From Paramecium sonneborni (Eukaryota; Ciliophora; Oligohymenophorea; Peniculida; Parameciidae), in NCBI GenBank assembly GCA_905182985.1, contig CAJJDN010000165.1, positions 154,387-218,386 of the forward strand: a DNA stretch of 64,000 bases, given 5' to 3'. This document shows, piece by piece, positions 12,739 to 28,263 of the stretch. The position numbers were made by a program, and so were the translations under genes. Every line of letters begins with the position of its first letter. Within the stretch, counting starts at the first letter, position 1. The notes beneath the pieces were generated by a model. It searched no databases. It was not told the DNA's origin and saw nothing but the letters and a program-made list of their open reading frames with translations.

Positions 12739-15700
12739 ATGTTTGAAAAATTAATTGAGAATCTCCTTTAATCAATTCTAGGAGAATACATTGAAGGTTT
12801 TGATTAATAATCAATTAAAGTTGGAATTTTAAATGGGAAAACTAAAATTGAGAATCTTAGATTTAAATCTGATACATTTATCAAATTGCATTTCCCTTTT
12901 ATTGTTAAATTTAGTAAACTAGGAATACTTAATTTAAATATACCATGGAAAAATCTTGCTAGTTCTCCTATAATAGCTAATCTAGATACATTATATCTCG
13001 TTTTAATACCTTAATAAATTAATGAATGGTCATTTCATTAAATTACAGCATTAGATAAATTAATTGAAATTGATAATTTCAAATAAAAACTATTAGATAG
13101 AATTTATAATAAAGAATCATAAGATAATATGATACAAAGATTTATTATTAGAATCATAGAAAATCTTTAAATCTCCATTTCAAATATACATATTAGAGTT
13201 GAAGATATATAAACTAGCTATGGATTTGTTTTACAAAATTTAACTTTATTTACTATCAATGAATAAGGAATCAAATAATTTATTGATAGAACTTCTAATA
13301 AGGATTAATCATTGATCAAAAATCTATAAATTAATAATTTTGGATTTTATTGGCAACACAAAGGAGGAATCTAATATAATGAATCTTAATTTCTAGAAGA
13401 ATTACCAAAACACGACTACTTATTTAAACTCTCCTTATAAAGTTAGATTGTACAACCACCTAAACAAAATTAAAAAATTGCTAATTTTATTATTAATATA
13501 GATTTACAATCTATTGATATTTAATTCTCTAAACCATAAGTCTAATAAATTCTTAATGTTATAGATTATCTTAATTCTTATAATCGTGCTAAAATTTCAT
13601 ACTAAAAATAATAGTAAATAATATAGCCATTAAATGAGTAAGATCAAATAAGAATTAAATAATTGTTATTATTAGTATAATTGCATAAGAAATATTAAGA
13701 TTGTTTTAATAAAGATCAGAAATAATAACTATTTGCAATTTTAGAAAAAACACAAGTTGATTAAATCAAACCTATTGTTATTACAGTTATTAAAGAATAA
13801 CAGTAAGAAAAAATGAAGCAGAAAGCATTAAAGAAATAAGGATTCTTATAAAATTGGTTTGGTAAAAACAAATAACAATAATCAAATGAGACTACCTTAG
13901 ATGAAGAATAAGAAGAAATCTAAAAGTTTTTATAGTTAAATTTCTCTTAAGAAGAATATCAACAAATTATTTCAGGAAAAAATGCATCAATTGTAGTTAA
14001 TGGTCAAATGAGAGAAGGTACCATAATACTAAGCAATCCTCGCTAATAAAAAGTCGATGAAATCAAGATTCTTTTTTAAGATTTAAAATGTTAGTTAAAT
14101 TTACATAAAGATGTAAGATTGGATTTTTCTTTAATAGATATGTTAATATTATTTAATGATTAATAATTTTTAACAAATACAAGCAATGATAAATAGAAAC
14201 CCATATTTTACTTAAATTTCAATGTTATTGAATCAACTACTACCTCAATTTAATTAGAAACTAGATCTTCTAAATTAAGATATCATCCTGATTTAATTAC
14301 AGTTTTAAATGATTTTAGAAATGTTGAATTAAACTCTAATTAAATTAAAAATATGGCTGAAGATACAATTTAAGAACTTAAATAAAATGCCTAAGCAGCT
14401 TTAGCAAATTAAGTGATTATTGAAAAGAATAGATTGGTCAATATAAAAATGGATCAGTTTTATTTTGAATTACCATTAAACAATTCATAAGAATGTTGGC
14501 GATTTTCAGGATTTGTTAATATAAACAGTAGTATTGTCAATTCTTAAGAATAATATAAAATCAAATTTTCAAATATTGGATTGTAACATTAATCCCAAAG
14601 TTAATATAGTGTAATTGATAATTTTACTATAGATCTTGATATCATATTACCTAATTAAAAAAATAAAAATCTCTATGTGAATGCAAATATTGAAGATATT
14701 ATTACTAATTTGAATCCATTAATATATTAAAAATTAACAAAGATTGGAAATTGTTTAACTCCCACTATCAGTGCTGAAGAATATAAGAAATAAAATAAAT
14801 TAGAAGAATTTGAAAAAAATTAATTAATTTAAAATGCTATAAAGATAGCTCCTCTTTATATTAAAGAAGGATAATTAAATTAATGGGTTAAATACACTTG
14901 TATGATAAGCGGATCTAATTTGTATTGCTATTCTACTCCTAAATCTAAACAACCTAGTTTCATTAAATATATAAAAAATGCTGATATCATTCAATAAGGT
15001 ATTGATGAATTTAATATGTATGTTCTCATCATCTAAAATGAAAGTAATTCTTTTGAAATTGGTATTTAAAATCAAAATCAAATATAAGATTGGATTGAGA
15101 AAATCTCATCACTTAAAAATCCCGAAGAAGAATTATTGAAATAATTAGAATATATTAAAGAAAAGTAAAAAACTTAAATAATTGAATTTTAGAAAGTAAT
15201 TAATTTTAAAATTTCTGTTGTTTAAATCAACTTATAGGATTCAAATTCTAAACAATTTCTAGTTTTTAAAACTAATGATTTATCTCTTAAAATGAAAATA
15301 AACTCATAAATCTTACATCTTTAACTTACTCTTTCAGGATTATAGTTAAAAGATAATTTAATTTATTATTGCAATGAACAATATTAAAACTTAATTATCT
15401 CAGAAAAACAAAATGTAGAACTTATTTAAATAGATTTTCATTTAATTAACAGAAATTCTAAGAATTATTAGAATATTGATAAATAAATAGAATTGAAATT
15501 TGGTAAATTACATATTAATTTCAAAAATGAAACTTTAGCTTATATTATATAATTCATTAATAATAATAATAATCATAATCATATAGATAAACCATAAAAT
15601 AAAATTGAATAAGAATTTTTAGAAGCAGAGAAACAATTTTTATTATTAAAATTGAATGTTCAAATTACTCAAATTAGTTTATGTATTATACATGAAATAA

Positions 15701-18700
15701 CAAAATTACCTTTTGTAGAGATTCAATTTAAAAATTCTACCATAAAATTGTTAAAATATCAAGATGAATTACAAATTTAATTTAATCTAGGTAATCTATA
15801 AATAAATGATTTAACAAATCATCCTTACACCTTAACATAAGAAGAAGATTATCATTTAATTAAATCTAACTAAATAGTAGGGATTAAGTAAATTGGAGAA
15901 TCTTTACTTTTTGTAAATATGATTCTAATTGAACCATTATCTAAGAAAGCAAAACTAAATAGAGATATTATAAATATAGATGCAAAAATAAGTTAAATAG
16001 TTGCAGATTATTAATAATAACCTATTTTAAGAATTATTGATTATCTTAATATTTTACAGAATCCCTTTATAAATCCTAATTCATTTAAGGTTTAGGGTTA
16101 TGTTATTAATAATATTGCGAATGAAATAATTCACAATAATAGAAAATTTGTAGAACCTTCAAAAGATGAACCACTTAAAATAGTATCAGATCCGCCTAGA
16201 ATGAGATTAAAAGTATAAATTGATAATCCCTAGATTATTATAAAAAACAAATTTTCAAATGAATTCATTATAATCAATTTAGGATAAATAAGTATTGTAA
16301 ACTAAAAAGAATAAATCAATTCAATTTATAAAGAAATTTATACTATTTAAATTAAATAACTAAACATAATTGGAGAATGTGATAACTAATAAGTTGTTAT
16401 TGCAAGTGATTTTAATTTACTTTTGACTATTCATCTCCCTGATCTAATTTAATAATCTAAATTATTAAATAATTAAGTTGAAGAAACATTTTATATTAAT
16501 TGTGAAATGAGCTAATTTATATTAAATATTGATATAAATACTATGAAATTGATCAATAGATTAATAGTCTATAACTTTAATCTTAATGATTCATTTAATT
16601 AATATGTATTACTAAATGCTAGTAAGTTAAATTAAATATATTAAAAATAATAAAAAATTATATTAAAGTAAGATGTTTAAAAGTAGATTAAAAGTTAAGA
16701 TTATTTATTTAAATTTAAATTGAAAATTATTAACATTTCAATATTTCTGTGTTTAGATCGACCTTTAATAAGATTATCAATTGAAGATAGTAACATTGAA
16801 TATAATTTAAAGAGAGATGATAAAATGGAATTACTTATTTAAATATCATCTTTTAACTCATGTATTTATGAATAAGTTGATAGTTATTTTGTGAGTAAAC
16901 CTCTAATTGGAATATAAGAAGAGAAGAAATATGATAAATTAAATGATTTATCATAACTAATAAATACTATTTCAAATTCTAATATGGAATCAGGCAAAAT
17001 TGAAATGTACAGAAATCCAACTTAAAATAAGATTCATAATAAATTGTATTTAACATTTTAATCATTCTTATTTACAATATAAACTAAGGCAATCCTTTAG
17101 ATTATGACAATATTTGAAAAAGAATAATTAACTCCATTTATTAATGAATAATTAAAAGAATATTAATTAAAATATGATGAATAATTAAAAACTTAATAAA
17201 AGGAAAAGGAAGTTTAACCCACTGATTCACAAATATTTATTACTTTAGGTGATGTAATTATTGCAATTCCATCAAATAATGATTCAATTTTAACATTTAC
17301 TGGTAAATTTAATTTTAATTTAAACACTTATGATACAATGAATTATAATGAATTACTTAACATAATAAAAGAAAAAGGATTGAGTGAATATGATTTAATT
17401 GGAATCAATTTCAAAATCAAATCAACCATATCGATTGAATAGGTCTAAACATATTTAGCATAAAAACAATAACTTTATAGTTAATAATTTAATCTATTTG
17501 ATAATAAGAGATAAATTATTTGGCCATTTACGATGTTATTAAATCAGAATTTATAGTTGGTTTTATCAGAAAACTTAGATTCTATTGTTGAAAAATAGAA
17601 CATTCATTTGTCATTAAGTTAATTTCAATGTAGAATTGCATTTACTGATATTTTATTTATTCAAAATCAGATCCATTAATAATTGTAGGTAATTAATGAA
17701 TTAAAAAATAATGATATAAAGAAATAATAGTAAAAAGTAAAAAATGAAAAATAATTAAATAATTTATATAACATTTAATTAGTAATTGATGGTATTGATA
17801 TAAGTATTTTAAATGACATTGAAAATTATTATTAATATATTTTGAACTTTAAATTGTTTTAAACTGAGTCAAAATTAGAATAAACAAATAGGTATTAAAA
17901 ATTCTTAGTTAATTTATCAATTCAATTATAATATTTTAATTCTAAAATAGGTTATTGGGAACCAATTATTGAAAAATGCAATATATCAATAGAATATTTA
18001 AAAAATTTAATTGGATTTGTTTTGGCTATTGAGAATTAATTAGATTTCCAAATAAAAGAAGGTATAAATATAAATGTATCAACATAAATGATCTAAACAA
18101 TTTATTCAGCAATCAGCATCTTAATTTAAAAATTATAAGAAAAAAATAAAACTCAAATAAGATGTTAGAATAACTCTTATGCAAAATATGCAATATATAA
18201 TCAATTAGGATCTGATGTATTATGTGAAACTTAGGATAATATAATTATTATTATTAAACAAAATGAATACAAGGATTTTGATGTTAAGAATTTAAAATCT
18301 AATAATTCAATTATATTACAGATTCAAGGTGATAAAAATCCATTTGAAATAAAAAATTGGAATATTGATAAACTACAATAAAAAATCTAAAAAATAGATG
18401 GAAATAGTCCAGTATTAATTAAGAATTTCGTAGATGAATTAAAGAATTAAAAAGTAGTATATTTAAGTTCTGAATTTATCTTCTAAAATAATACTGAAAT
18501 TAATTTAGAATTAGTATTAAAGGATTAAAAGGGAAATGTTATAATTTAGAGATTGGAACAATTCTTTTAGAATAAAAAAGTAAATAAATTAATATGTTAA
18601 TCTAATTAATATGTGATTCCTTAAGAGTTACTTTAAAGTGATTTTTATATAAGAAAAGTAAATAATAATTACTAGAAATGTTAATCTTATAATGTGTAAT

Positions 18701-21700
18701 ATCTATATAAATGTATTGAAAGTAAAGAAGATCTGAAATTATGGTTGAGTGAGAACTTCATAATAACTTTAAATGTATGCAAGGATGCAGAATTTAATGG
18801 TAGATATATAATATATATATAACCAAATTTCAGATTGTAAAACCTGATGCCATTTCCTGTGATAATAAATACTTTATATGAAAATAAATAGGGATAAGTA
18901 ACAATATTACAACCATTGTAATATTTGGATGATCATTAATTAAAAAGAACAAAAGAAAATCATATTATCTAGATTGAGATTGATTCATATAAATCCTCTT
19001 AGTGTATTTCACTTTTGAACAGTAGAAATTTCAAGTCTCAACAATATATTATAAACTTAGTTGATGAAAAATGTGATGGAAATAGAGAATATAAGAGTGA
19101 AGTGGTACTTGAATATAATTATTCTTTATTTAGTCAAAGTGGATTATGCAGTGCAGTATTATTTGTTTAGGAATATATTAGGAATGAAACACAATATGAG
19201 TATGTTGTATATTAAGGCAAAAATGGTTAATATAAATAAATTGGATTATAAACTAAAGGATCAAAATCCAGACCATTGATATTGAATAATACAAATTAAC
19301 AAAATGAAATAGTATTTTCAGACAAAAATACTCCAGAATTGTTATCTCTATCACCTGCTCTTATAAATTCTATTGGTACTACAATAAGTGATATTATATT
19401 TAAAAGAGGGAATAATTTTTATATTGTACCTATAGCTGTTACATCAGAGATCAAATTAATCTAATAAACATGCCAAAAAGTTATTACTATATAGAATAGG
19501 ATCATTTTAGTTAATAATTCTTAATACTCAATTATGATTAAGCAATTCAGAAATTTTAATATTAAACCAAATCAAAGAATACCTTTTGAAATTTATTTTT
19601 CTGATAAGTTGCCTACATCTTCTGAAAATATTTATTAATTTAAATTTACTTTTATAGAAGAATATGATTGGAATTGGAGTAATTATATAGAATGCAATTA
19701 AATTGGTGTTTTTTATTTATAATTAAGAAGTCTTAAAATATAAAATGCTAGGAAATATGCTTAAATTGATATTAATGAAAGTAATGGAGTTTTATTCGTT
19801 ATCATTAGTGAAACTAAACATGATTAAACACCTTATAGAATTACTAATCAAAGTAAAATGGTTCAAATAACTGTGTTAAATTTACCAGTCATTTTAGATT
19901 ATAAATAAGATTGTTATTTTGCTTGGGATGATCCAACTAAATAAAATAAAGTTCATCTTGTTATTTGTCCTAAAGATAGTTAATATTAAATTGTAGAACA
20001 TCAATTAGAAATTGATAAAATTTCAGATTCCAAGTTCTTTGTTATTGAATCTCAAATTTAAAATGATTAAAGCAAAATTATAATTAAATTAAAAAATAAG
20101 ATAAATGGTTATACTAGACATGCTTAATTTAAAGATTCAAATGAAGAAGAATTATAAAGATATAAATAGCATTCTGGGAAATCATTTAAAGAGAATTAAT
20201 AATTTAAATTTAATATTATGATTAGTCATATAAACTTAAATTTGATTGACAATCATTATTTACAATATCCTTTAGAAATTATTAATATTTCATTTTATCA
20301 TTATGAATCTATCTTATTAATGAATAAATAAAAGAAAGCAATCTTTTAATTTATATTATAAGGATTTTAAATAGATAATGCTTCTTAATTACATCCTCGA
20401 TTTCCTGTATTATTAACATTACTACCAAGTAATAAAGTGAAATAATAATTTCCAATTTTAAATGTTTTAGTTCAAATGAATTTATAGGTTAAATAATTAC
20501 CATAAATTGAGAAATTCTCTTTGGAGATGAATCGATTATCTATAAAAATAAATGATAAAATAATAAAGAAAATAGTGAACATAATCAATAGAATTTCATA
20601 AAGGATTGAAAATGAATAATAAAAATAAGAATAGAGATTGGATTGGTAGAAATGCCCTTTACCTTAGAGATTAGTTCCAACATATTTTAGATAGATAACA
20701 ATATGGCCTATAATAATATAAGTGACGATAGAGTGGGGTAGAAAAGATAAAGAATAAGATATGGATAATCCTTTATTTAAAAGATTATTATCTAATATTG
20801 GTTTTTAATTAGTATCAGTAGATGAAGCTGAAATTGTATTGAAAGGTATTTAATTGAATGATGTATTTGACAGTATAAATGGTTTAAGTACAAAATTAAC
20901 TTAAAGATATCTACAAGATATATACAAATAATTACCTTTAATTTTGGGTAGTTTAGCTGTAATAGGTAATCCAACTAAACTATTGAAAAATATTGTATCT
21001 GGGATGTAAGATTTAATAGAAAGACCAATAGAAGGATTTACTAAAGGACCATTAGAAGGTGGTATGGGTGTAATTAACGGAGCTACGTCATTAGTAAGTT
21101 AGACTGTTTCTGGAGTATTTAATAGTGTTAAAAATGTAGTAGGTACTATTTCTAGTGGTTTATCTAAAGTTACATTGGATGATACTTATTAATAATAAAG
21201 ATAAATTTAGAATTAATAATAAGTTAGAGATGTTGCATCTGGTATATAAGAAGGTTCTGTTTCTTTAGTTAAGGGTGTAGCTTATGGTTTGACTGGATTC
21301 TTTAGTAAACCTATTTAAGGTGTTTAATAATCAGGTACATCTGGTCTATTTAAAGGATTATGGTAAGGTACATCTGGCTTAATCATTAAACCTGTTACAG
21401 GAGTATTAGATGTCATTACTAAAACATCTGAAGGAGTTAAGAATTAATTATCTTATGATCAATAACCTAATAATCACAGAATTAGATATTTAAGACCATT
21501 TTATGAAAGTGATGGATATTATAAAGAATATAATTGGATTGATGCTGAATGTTATGAAGTTATTAAAAACATTAACAAAGGAAAATATTAACATCATAGA
21601 TTACTTAGAGTTGTCTCTATCCAAAGAGATTTAAAAAACTTTGCTCTTATTTTAACTGACACTAGCATAATTCTTTTTGATTTAGATCTACATTTCAAAC

Positions 21701-21907
21701 TTTGGTCCATTTTGTATCAAGATATTTAAAATATTTATTTTAGTGGAAATGTTATATAAATTAAAAATAGAAAATCTAAAAGAGCTTTCTATGTATTTTT
21801 ATTCTTTTTTATTTTAGGGTAAATCTACTACTTAATTAATGATGTCTTCACAATAATAAAGTTAATTAATTACAGAAGAAATTAAATTTATGAAATAATA
21901 ATTGTGA
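12739..21907 (+). CDS. VPS13: VPS13 bridge-like lipid-transfer protein
   Basis: About 3,047 residues with a single 25-nt intron (21793-21817, GTATTT...TTTAG) just before the end. The N-terminal chorein domain is plain (MFEKLIENLLQSILGEYIEG, then VGILNGKTKIENL and GILNLNIPWKNL). The SHR-BD/VAB-type part starts near residue 2010 (PNFRLQNLMPFPVI). The VPS13 C-terminal domain begins near residue 2740 (GNPTKLLKNIVSGMQDL, GMGVINGATSLV, GLWQGTSGLIIKPVTGV), followed by a PH-like end domain (LLRVVSIQRDLKNFALILTD). VPS13 proteins are rod-like bridges that move phospholipids between membranes at contact sites. Start and stop frames agree after the intron, so there is no net frameshift over 9.1 kb. Confidence 0.93.
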
Positions 21908-22153
21908 TCTTTATATATATTTTAATAATCAAATTTAAGAATATAATTATATTATTTTAGTACCTGTCAATGCTAAAGTTATTACTTAAAATAGAGATAC
22001 CTAAATAATATAAAAATATTACCTTGTATACAATATACAAGATTCCCAAAGGATAAATTTGATGATTATAATCAAAATATTTATCAACTATCCATTATCT
22101 AGGTATTTTCTTATCTCCTATATTAAGACTATGTTCATTTATAGAAAGTTCTA

Positions 22154-25100
22154 TCAATGACGAAGAATTCTTGATTGTATCGATCTTAATAATTTAATAT
22201 TTAAATTTACTTATTCTAAAGTAAAAGTAGATTATTCTTCGATTTGTGTTTTTAAAGTTTTATTTGATTTTATTTACTCTGAAATTATGATATTTTCACT
22301 TTCCAAAACCTAAATTAAAATTTATTAAAATTAAATTAGATTTCTCACATTAACATTATCTTAAACATATAATTTAACTTATTCAAATAACTTTTATATC
22401 TCAAAATTGCATTCTGACTTTAATTTTAGTAATTCTTTTTTGGATATTGTTTATGCAACTAAATTATCCATTAAAACTTCTATTTAATCAACTTCATAAT
22501 AAGTTTATGTGCTATTACAAACAAACATATTTTCATATTTACTTTAATCTCTCTTTTATTAAATTTCTAGTTCAATTTATAATTTCTTATAAAGAGCTTC
22601 ATCAATACCAATTAATGATTTCAATTATTAATTTTTACTATGTGTTAAAGCATATTAAATTTCCAACATATCTTTTTATCCATTTTATTCTTATATTTCT
22701 TTTTTGATCTATATAATCATATTTTATTTTTCTCCTTTTTCTAATTCTAAACTTTCTAATTCTTCTTAGATTAATTGCATACTTTCTTATTTAACTTCTT
22801 TTTCATATTCTAAGTTTTCCACTAATTCTGTTAATTGTCTTCCTTCTCTACTATAAATAGTCATTCTATTTCTCAATTATAATAGTTTTTCATCCATTTC
22901 AGCTAAATTAGTAAACAAAACTTAAACATAATCTTTTTTTTCTATGACTCTATTCCTAGAAATAATTTCTTATTCATTTAATTCCTAATTGTCCAATTCT
23001 AATTAATACATCTTTTATTAAATATTAACCTTATCATTCTCTAAATCAGATTATTTTTAAAATAATGTTTCTAATTCTTTTTCTATTTTTTCTACACAAT
23101 ACCTTCTTTAATCTAATTCTATAGCCAATTTATGTTCTTTTTCTGCCCATTCTTATAATTTAACAGCTAATTCATGATGTCTTTCAGCTGTTTTTTTTAA
23201 TTTGGATTAGAGATCATCTAACATTTCACTTTCTTTAGTGAATTTATCTTATAATTATAATAATACAGGATCATCATCAAAATAAAAACTAGGTTAAATA
23301 GTGACTCTTGATTATTACATAGATAATTATTATAATTATTATTCTAATATATCTAATTTTTTATCTTTTTCCTTAATAGTAGATTATAATTCTTCTAATT
23401 ATGTTTTAGTTCCTTCAATTTATTATACATTTTAAAATATAGGTTAACTTTGAGATGAAACTAATTTTTATAAATCATCTTTTAAATTGAGATTTCTAGA
23501 ATTTAAAGAACTTATCTATTATGATAATAAATCTTCATAGACTTCAACTTCATTTGAATCAATAATTGTTGATTTTTATTGTTTCTTTTTATTATTATTT
23601 AATTGTTTCTTCACTTCTACTACCTATAAATTTGTTAATTCTAAATCCTTTTTCAAAATTTCTTTCTTTTCTTAATATTATTTTAATTCTTTTTCTTTCA
23701 ATTATATAACAGCTTCTAACATTTTTGTATCATCATCTAATTTTCTAAATTAATCATTTAATTAATCTAAATCTTTTAATTTCTATTTAATTTAATAATT
23801 CATTTCCTCTTCTTTGACTTTTGTATGATATATTTCTTCATTAATTTCAGTTAATTAATCTTATTCTTTTTTAATTTCTCCTGATAATCTAGATCTTTAT
23901 TTTTCAAATTCTTAGATTTACTCTTGTTTTTCTCTAATTTCAGTTTATATTTAAGAATATTATTATTTATATAAAACTAATTCTTCCTTTAATTCATTAA
24001 AACTTCTTAATTCATCATTCTTATTTTTAATCATTTCTTCTAAACTATTTAAATTCATTTCTAATTTAGCTAAATCATCTTCTAATTTACTTCTCATTTC
24101 TGATTTTATTGAAAATTCACTTTCAAATTTACTTAGTTTATCATCTTCTTCTTATATTCTCTTTTTTATTTCATCTTCTTCTTTTTAATAAAATTTTAAT
24201 TCATCTTCCAATTAATTAAATTTCAATTTTTATTCTTTAATCTTTTATTCTTTCTAATATAATAATCCCGTATACTATAATACTTATTCTTCTTTTTCAA
24301 ACATTTCCTTCATTAATCTCTCCATATCCTTATTTATTTTAGCCACTTGATCTATTTAATGTAAATGTTTCATCTATTAATCTGTTAACATATTTAAATT
24401 ATTCTTTTATTCTTCAATCTCCAATCTAATCTTTTTTATCTATTCTTCTCTCTACTCTTTTTCTTTATTCTGCTTCTCTAAAATATTAATTTATGTTTGA
24501 ATTGCCTATTTATTACGATCCAACTCTTATTATATACGATCAGCTTTATCCTATATTGCATTCTTCAATGTATTTTCTTATTTTATACTATCCTCTGATT
24601 TAGCTCTTAAATTCTACAATTCTATAAGTTACTTTTCTTAATTTTCAGTATATAATTTAAGATAATTAACTTCCTATATAACTTAATTCTTTTAATCTTA
24701 AACCTTTTACTACATTTTCTACAATTCTGATAAATCCTCTACATTTTAATCATATTATTATCTAGATAATGTATATAATCTTTAAATCTCTTCTTTCTAT
24801 GGCAATATCAATAACACCTATTCTTTCTATATTTATAATTCTTCAATTAACTATTCAAATAATTACTTCTCATCTGAAATCTAATGTGTTAAATCTTCAA
24901 TTTTTCTATTTATATTAGCACTATCTAAATTCATTTCAGTGTAAATCTTAATCTCTTATTCAATTAAAGCATTCTTTTATTTATATTGATTCTATTATTC
25001 TATCAATTATTATTCTAATATCTTTGCTTATTCAATGTCATCTTTTAACAACATTATATTTTAATCTAATTATGAACTCTCTATACTTAAAGTTGATACT

Positions 25101-28100
25101 TATTATTCTTTTGTTTATTTTAATTATTTAGCTTATTCTGCAGCTTAACATAATCTTGTTAACTCAAGCTCTAATCTCCTTTCTTATGCTAACAAATCAT
25201 TTACTTATTATTCAAGTAATCCTACTTTCTCTCCTAATGGTCTTTATTCTTTTAATAAATAATCTCTTTTTTATTTCTATTTTTTCCACAAAATTGATAT
25301 TTAATAATTCTCCTATGATAAACGCTATAATTCATCTTATTTCTACTTAACTACTATTTATAAATCTAAAATCAATAACTCTAAATTTTTAATCTATTAT
25401 TTCACCTTCTTTTATCCTTTTTAAAGTTCATCCAATCTTTTTGATTATTCCATATTCTAATTCAACCAATTTGGTACATTCAATTCAGATTTACTAACAT
25501 TTTCAATAAAATTCATTTATTAGTTCTGCAATTCTTTAAACAATAATTCAATATCTTTATTTTCTGATTTCATTTTTTCAACTTATTCTTATTTAATCTA
25601 TTACTCACTTTATAAATCTTATAATACATCTGTAGAAGATTAAATAAACAATTTCAACTATTCAATTTATGATTACTTTTCTTTTTTTTATTTCTATAAA
25701 AATTCAAGTTCAATATCATCTTAACTTAATTATCTAACAGATTCTGTTATTTAAGCTATTTGTATTGTCAATTCAGATAGATTTGAATTATGATCCTAAT
25801 TTATATCTTAATCCTCATGAAAAATTTATAAAGGTTAAGGCATAGATCTTGAATGTTAAGACAATCGTTATTCTAATTCATATTATTATTATTGTTTTTA
25901 TATCAATCTTGATTCCATTTGTTAAATCTTCTCATCCAATTCTAAATTCTTCTTTACCATCTCATCTGATTTAAGTTATCTTTATTGAATTTCTTCTTAT
26001 TAAAAATCCTATATCATCTTCTAAACTTCTTCCTACTTACTTTTTTTTTATTACAACTTAAACTCCAATTCATGAATCACATCTTCTAAAGCCAAATTTT
26101 ATTTGACTAAATTATCAGCTTATTCTTACAATACATTAATTTATCTATTGATTACAGATACATCTTAAATTGCCAATATTTATTAATTAAAATGACTTCT
26201 TTTCAGTTCATTTAATTACTATTTCAATTATTCAATAATCTTATCCTTTTCTTATAATTCATATTTCTAACATTCTATTTTACTTTTTAATTGTTCTATA
26301 TTATTATTGAATCCAACCAAAATCTACTATTATTAAATAAATTAATGATCCTAATCTTAATCATATGAATTAATTCCACTATCTCTTATTATACTTTCTC
26401 TCTCCTTATAAAATGAATTATTATTTTAATTAGATTCAATTTCATAATTCTTTGACGTATTCAAATATTCTAATTCTTTCAACTTCGATTCTTTTTCTAC
26501 TAATCTTAATTCTAATTAATGAATTAATTCATCCATAGCTAAATTCTTTTTTACTAATTCATCTGCCTTTTCACATTAATCTTCATTTGTTTTCATTAAT
26601 GCTTCATATCTTAATTCAACATCTCTTTACTACAATTCTTATTCCTTTTCATACAATTATTTCTATAGTTTTGATATTTCTTCATATAATTAAACAATAT
26701 TCATATTCTTTTCATGTAATTATTCTTACATTTCCATTAATTCTGAATTCTAAACAAACGATTTTCTCTTAGGTTTCTAATCTTCACTCACTATTAATTC
26801 TAATTAATCTCTCCTTTTTTTCTTATAATTTAATTAATTTTTTAAATCTTATATTCTATTCTCCATATCTTAATTCTATTCATTCAATTCTTATAAATAA
26901 GTATGTTAAGACATACACATTATTTCATCTTTCTATTAAATTTCAAACTTCAAAAATTCTATCTATGATTCCTATTATTTTACAACTTCTTTTAATTAAT
27001 CAATCTAAAATTAATAATCCTAAGGAATTGATTCTTTTTATGGACCAAATATATTAATTGTAGGTACTTCCTCTATATAAGATTTTACTGTTGGTTATAT
27101 TGTAATTTATTTTAATTATACATTTTACAATTATGATTCAACAGAAACTTTCACTTCTATTTCTTCTTATAATTAATTCTATAAATTATATACTTCCTGT
27201 TTCTCTTTTTATAATTTTTACTTCAACTCCTAAACTTCCTTCTATTTTAATTTTAATTACTATTAAATAATATCACATTCATGTTATTCAACATCTAATT
27301 AACTTATTAATTCTTTTTTTGGAGACATACCTGATGCTTTAAGTGATGTTGAAGAATTTTATTCATTCCCAAATAAATCCTTTTTACTCATTTCATCTAA
27401 CATTAAATTGTGTGCTTATTATTTCTCCAATAATTTTATCTGTAATTCATGCAACAAATCATCTACTGCTTAATTCTATTTTACCAAATCATCTATTTCA
27501 ATTAACTTTTCTGTCTCCCCTTTTATTGGTGTTCCTATACCTAACATAATATTTTAAGATTTTAAATATTCCAATTAATTCTTTGTCTTAATCATTTAAT
27601 CTTCTAATTCCATTTTTTCTGATAATTTCTTTTCCAAATCTTCATTCAATTTTTATGTTTCTTCTAACAATTTCTTTAATTAATGTCTCACATCAGAATT
27701 ATATGTTTTTTCTACTATTAATTACTCATTCAACACAGACATTTATTATTTCAATTATTTTAACATTTTTTCATCCTCCTAATAAGAACCAATCATTTAT
27801 TCTAACTCTTACTTTTATTGTTTTTTGTCATAAAGTTTCTTCTCTAATTCTATCAAAATATCATCAATCTCTTCATGTTACTTTATTATTTCATCTACTT
27901 ACGATGTATTTGGTTTATATGATCCCCTTTAATTCCCTTAACCCAACTTAAGTTATTATAATTCTTATTCCTTTTCCTACAATTACTATTTTAACTTCTC
28001 AAATTCTTATTAAACTTATAATCCAATTGCATTAAGAGAATTAGGAAATGCTAATAATTAATCAATCGCATTATCAAATATTGGTTAACTCAATATATCC

Positions 28101-28263
28101 TTTTAATTCATTCTATTTTTTAAAATCTTTATCTCATCTGCTTGATCAGTAATTGTTTTCTCCTGCTATTTAATTAGCTAATCAAGATCTACACTTAAAC
28201 TATCTCTATACCTTATATCTAAATATTCATCACTTTAAGAAATGAAGAGGTTATTTACGACAT
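22154..28263 (-). CDS. Giant coiled-coil protein (about 2,027 residues)
   Basis: One 26-nt intron right after the start codon (28233-28258, removes GTAAAT...TTAAAG) gives MSDEYLDIRYRDSLSVDLDQ; without it the N-terminus does not stay in frame. The rest reads open to TGA at 22154-22156, almost wholly heptad-like Glu/Lys/Gln/Leu sequence. I see no motor head, kinase or membrane domain. Likely a structural or tethering protein (golgin-, basal-body- or cortex-like), but this is inference. It faces VPS13 tail to tail with 246 nt between the stops. The intron ends in AAG rather than TAG, which makes the exact N-terminus the weakest part. Confidence 0.8.

Noticed and set aside
22447..27951. Several forward frames (22447, 25156, 26587, 27343, 27655)
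   Set aside because: Antisense to the continuous coiled-coil gene; they mirror its Glu/Lys/Gln codons.
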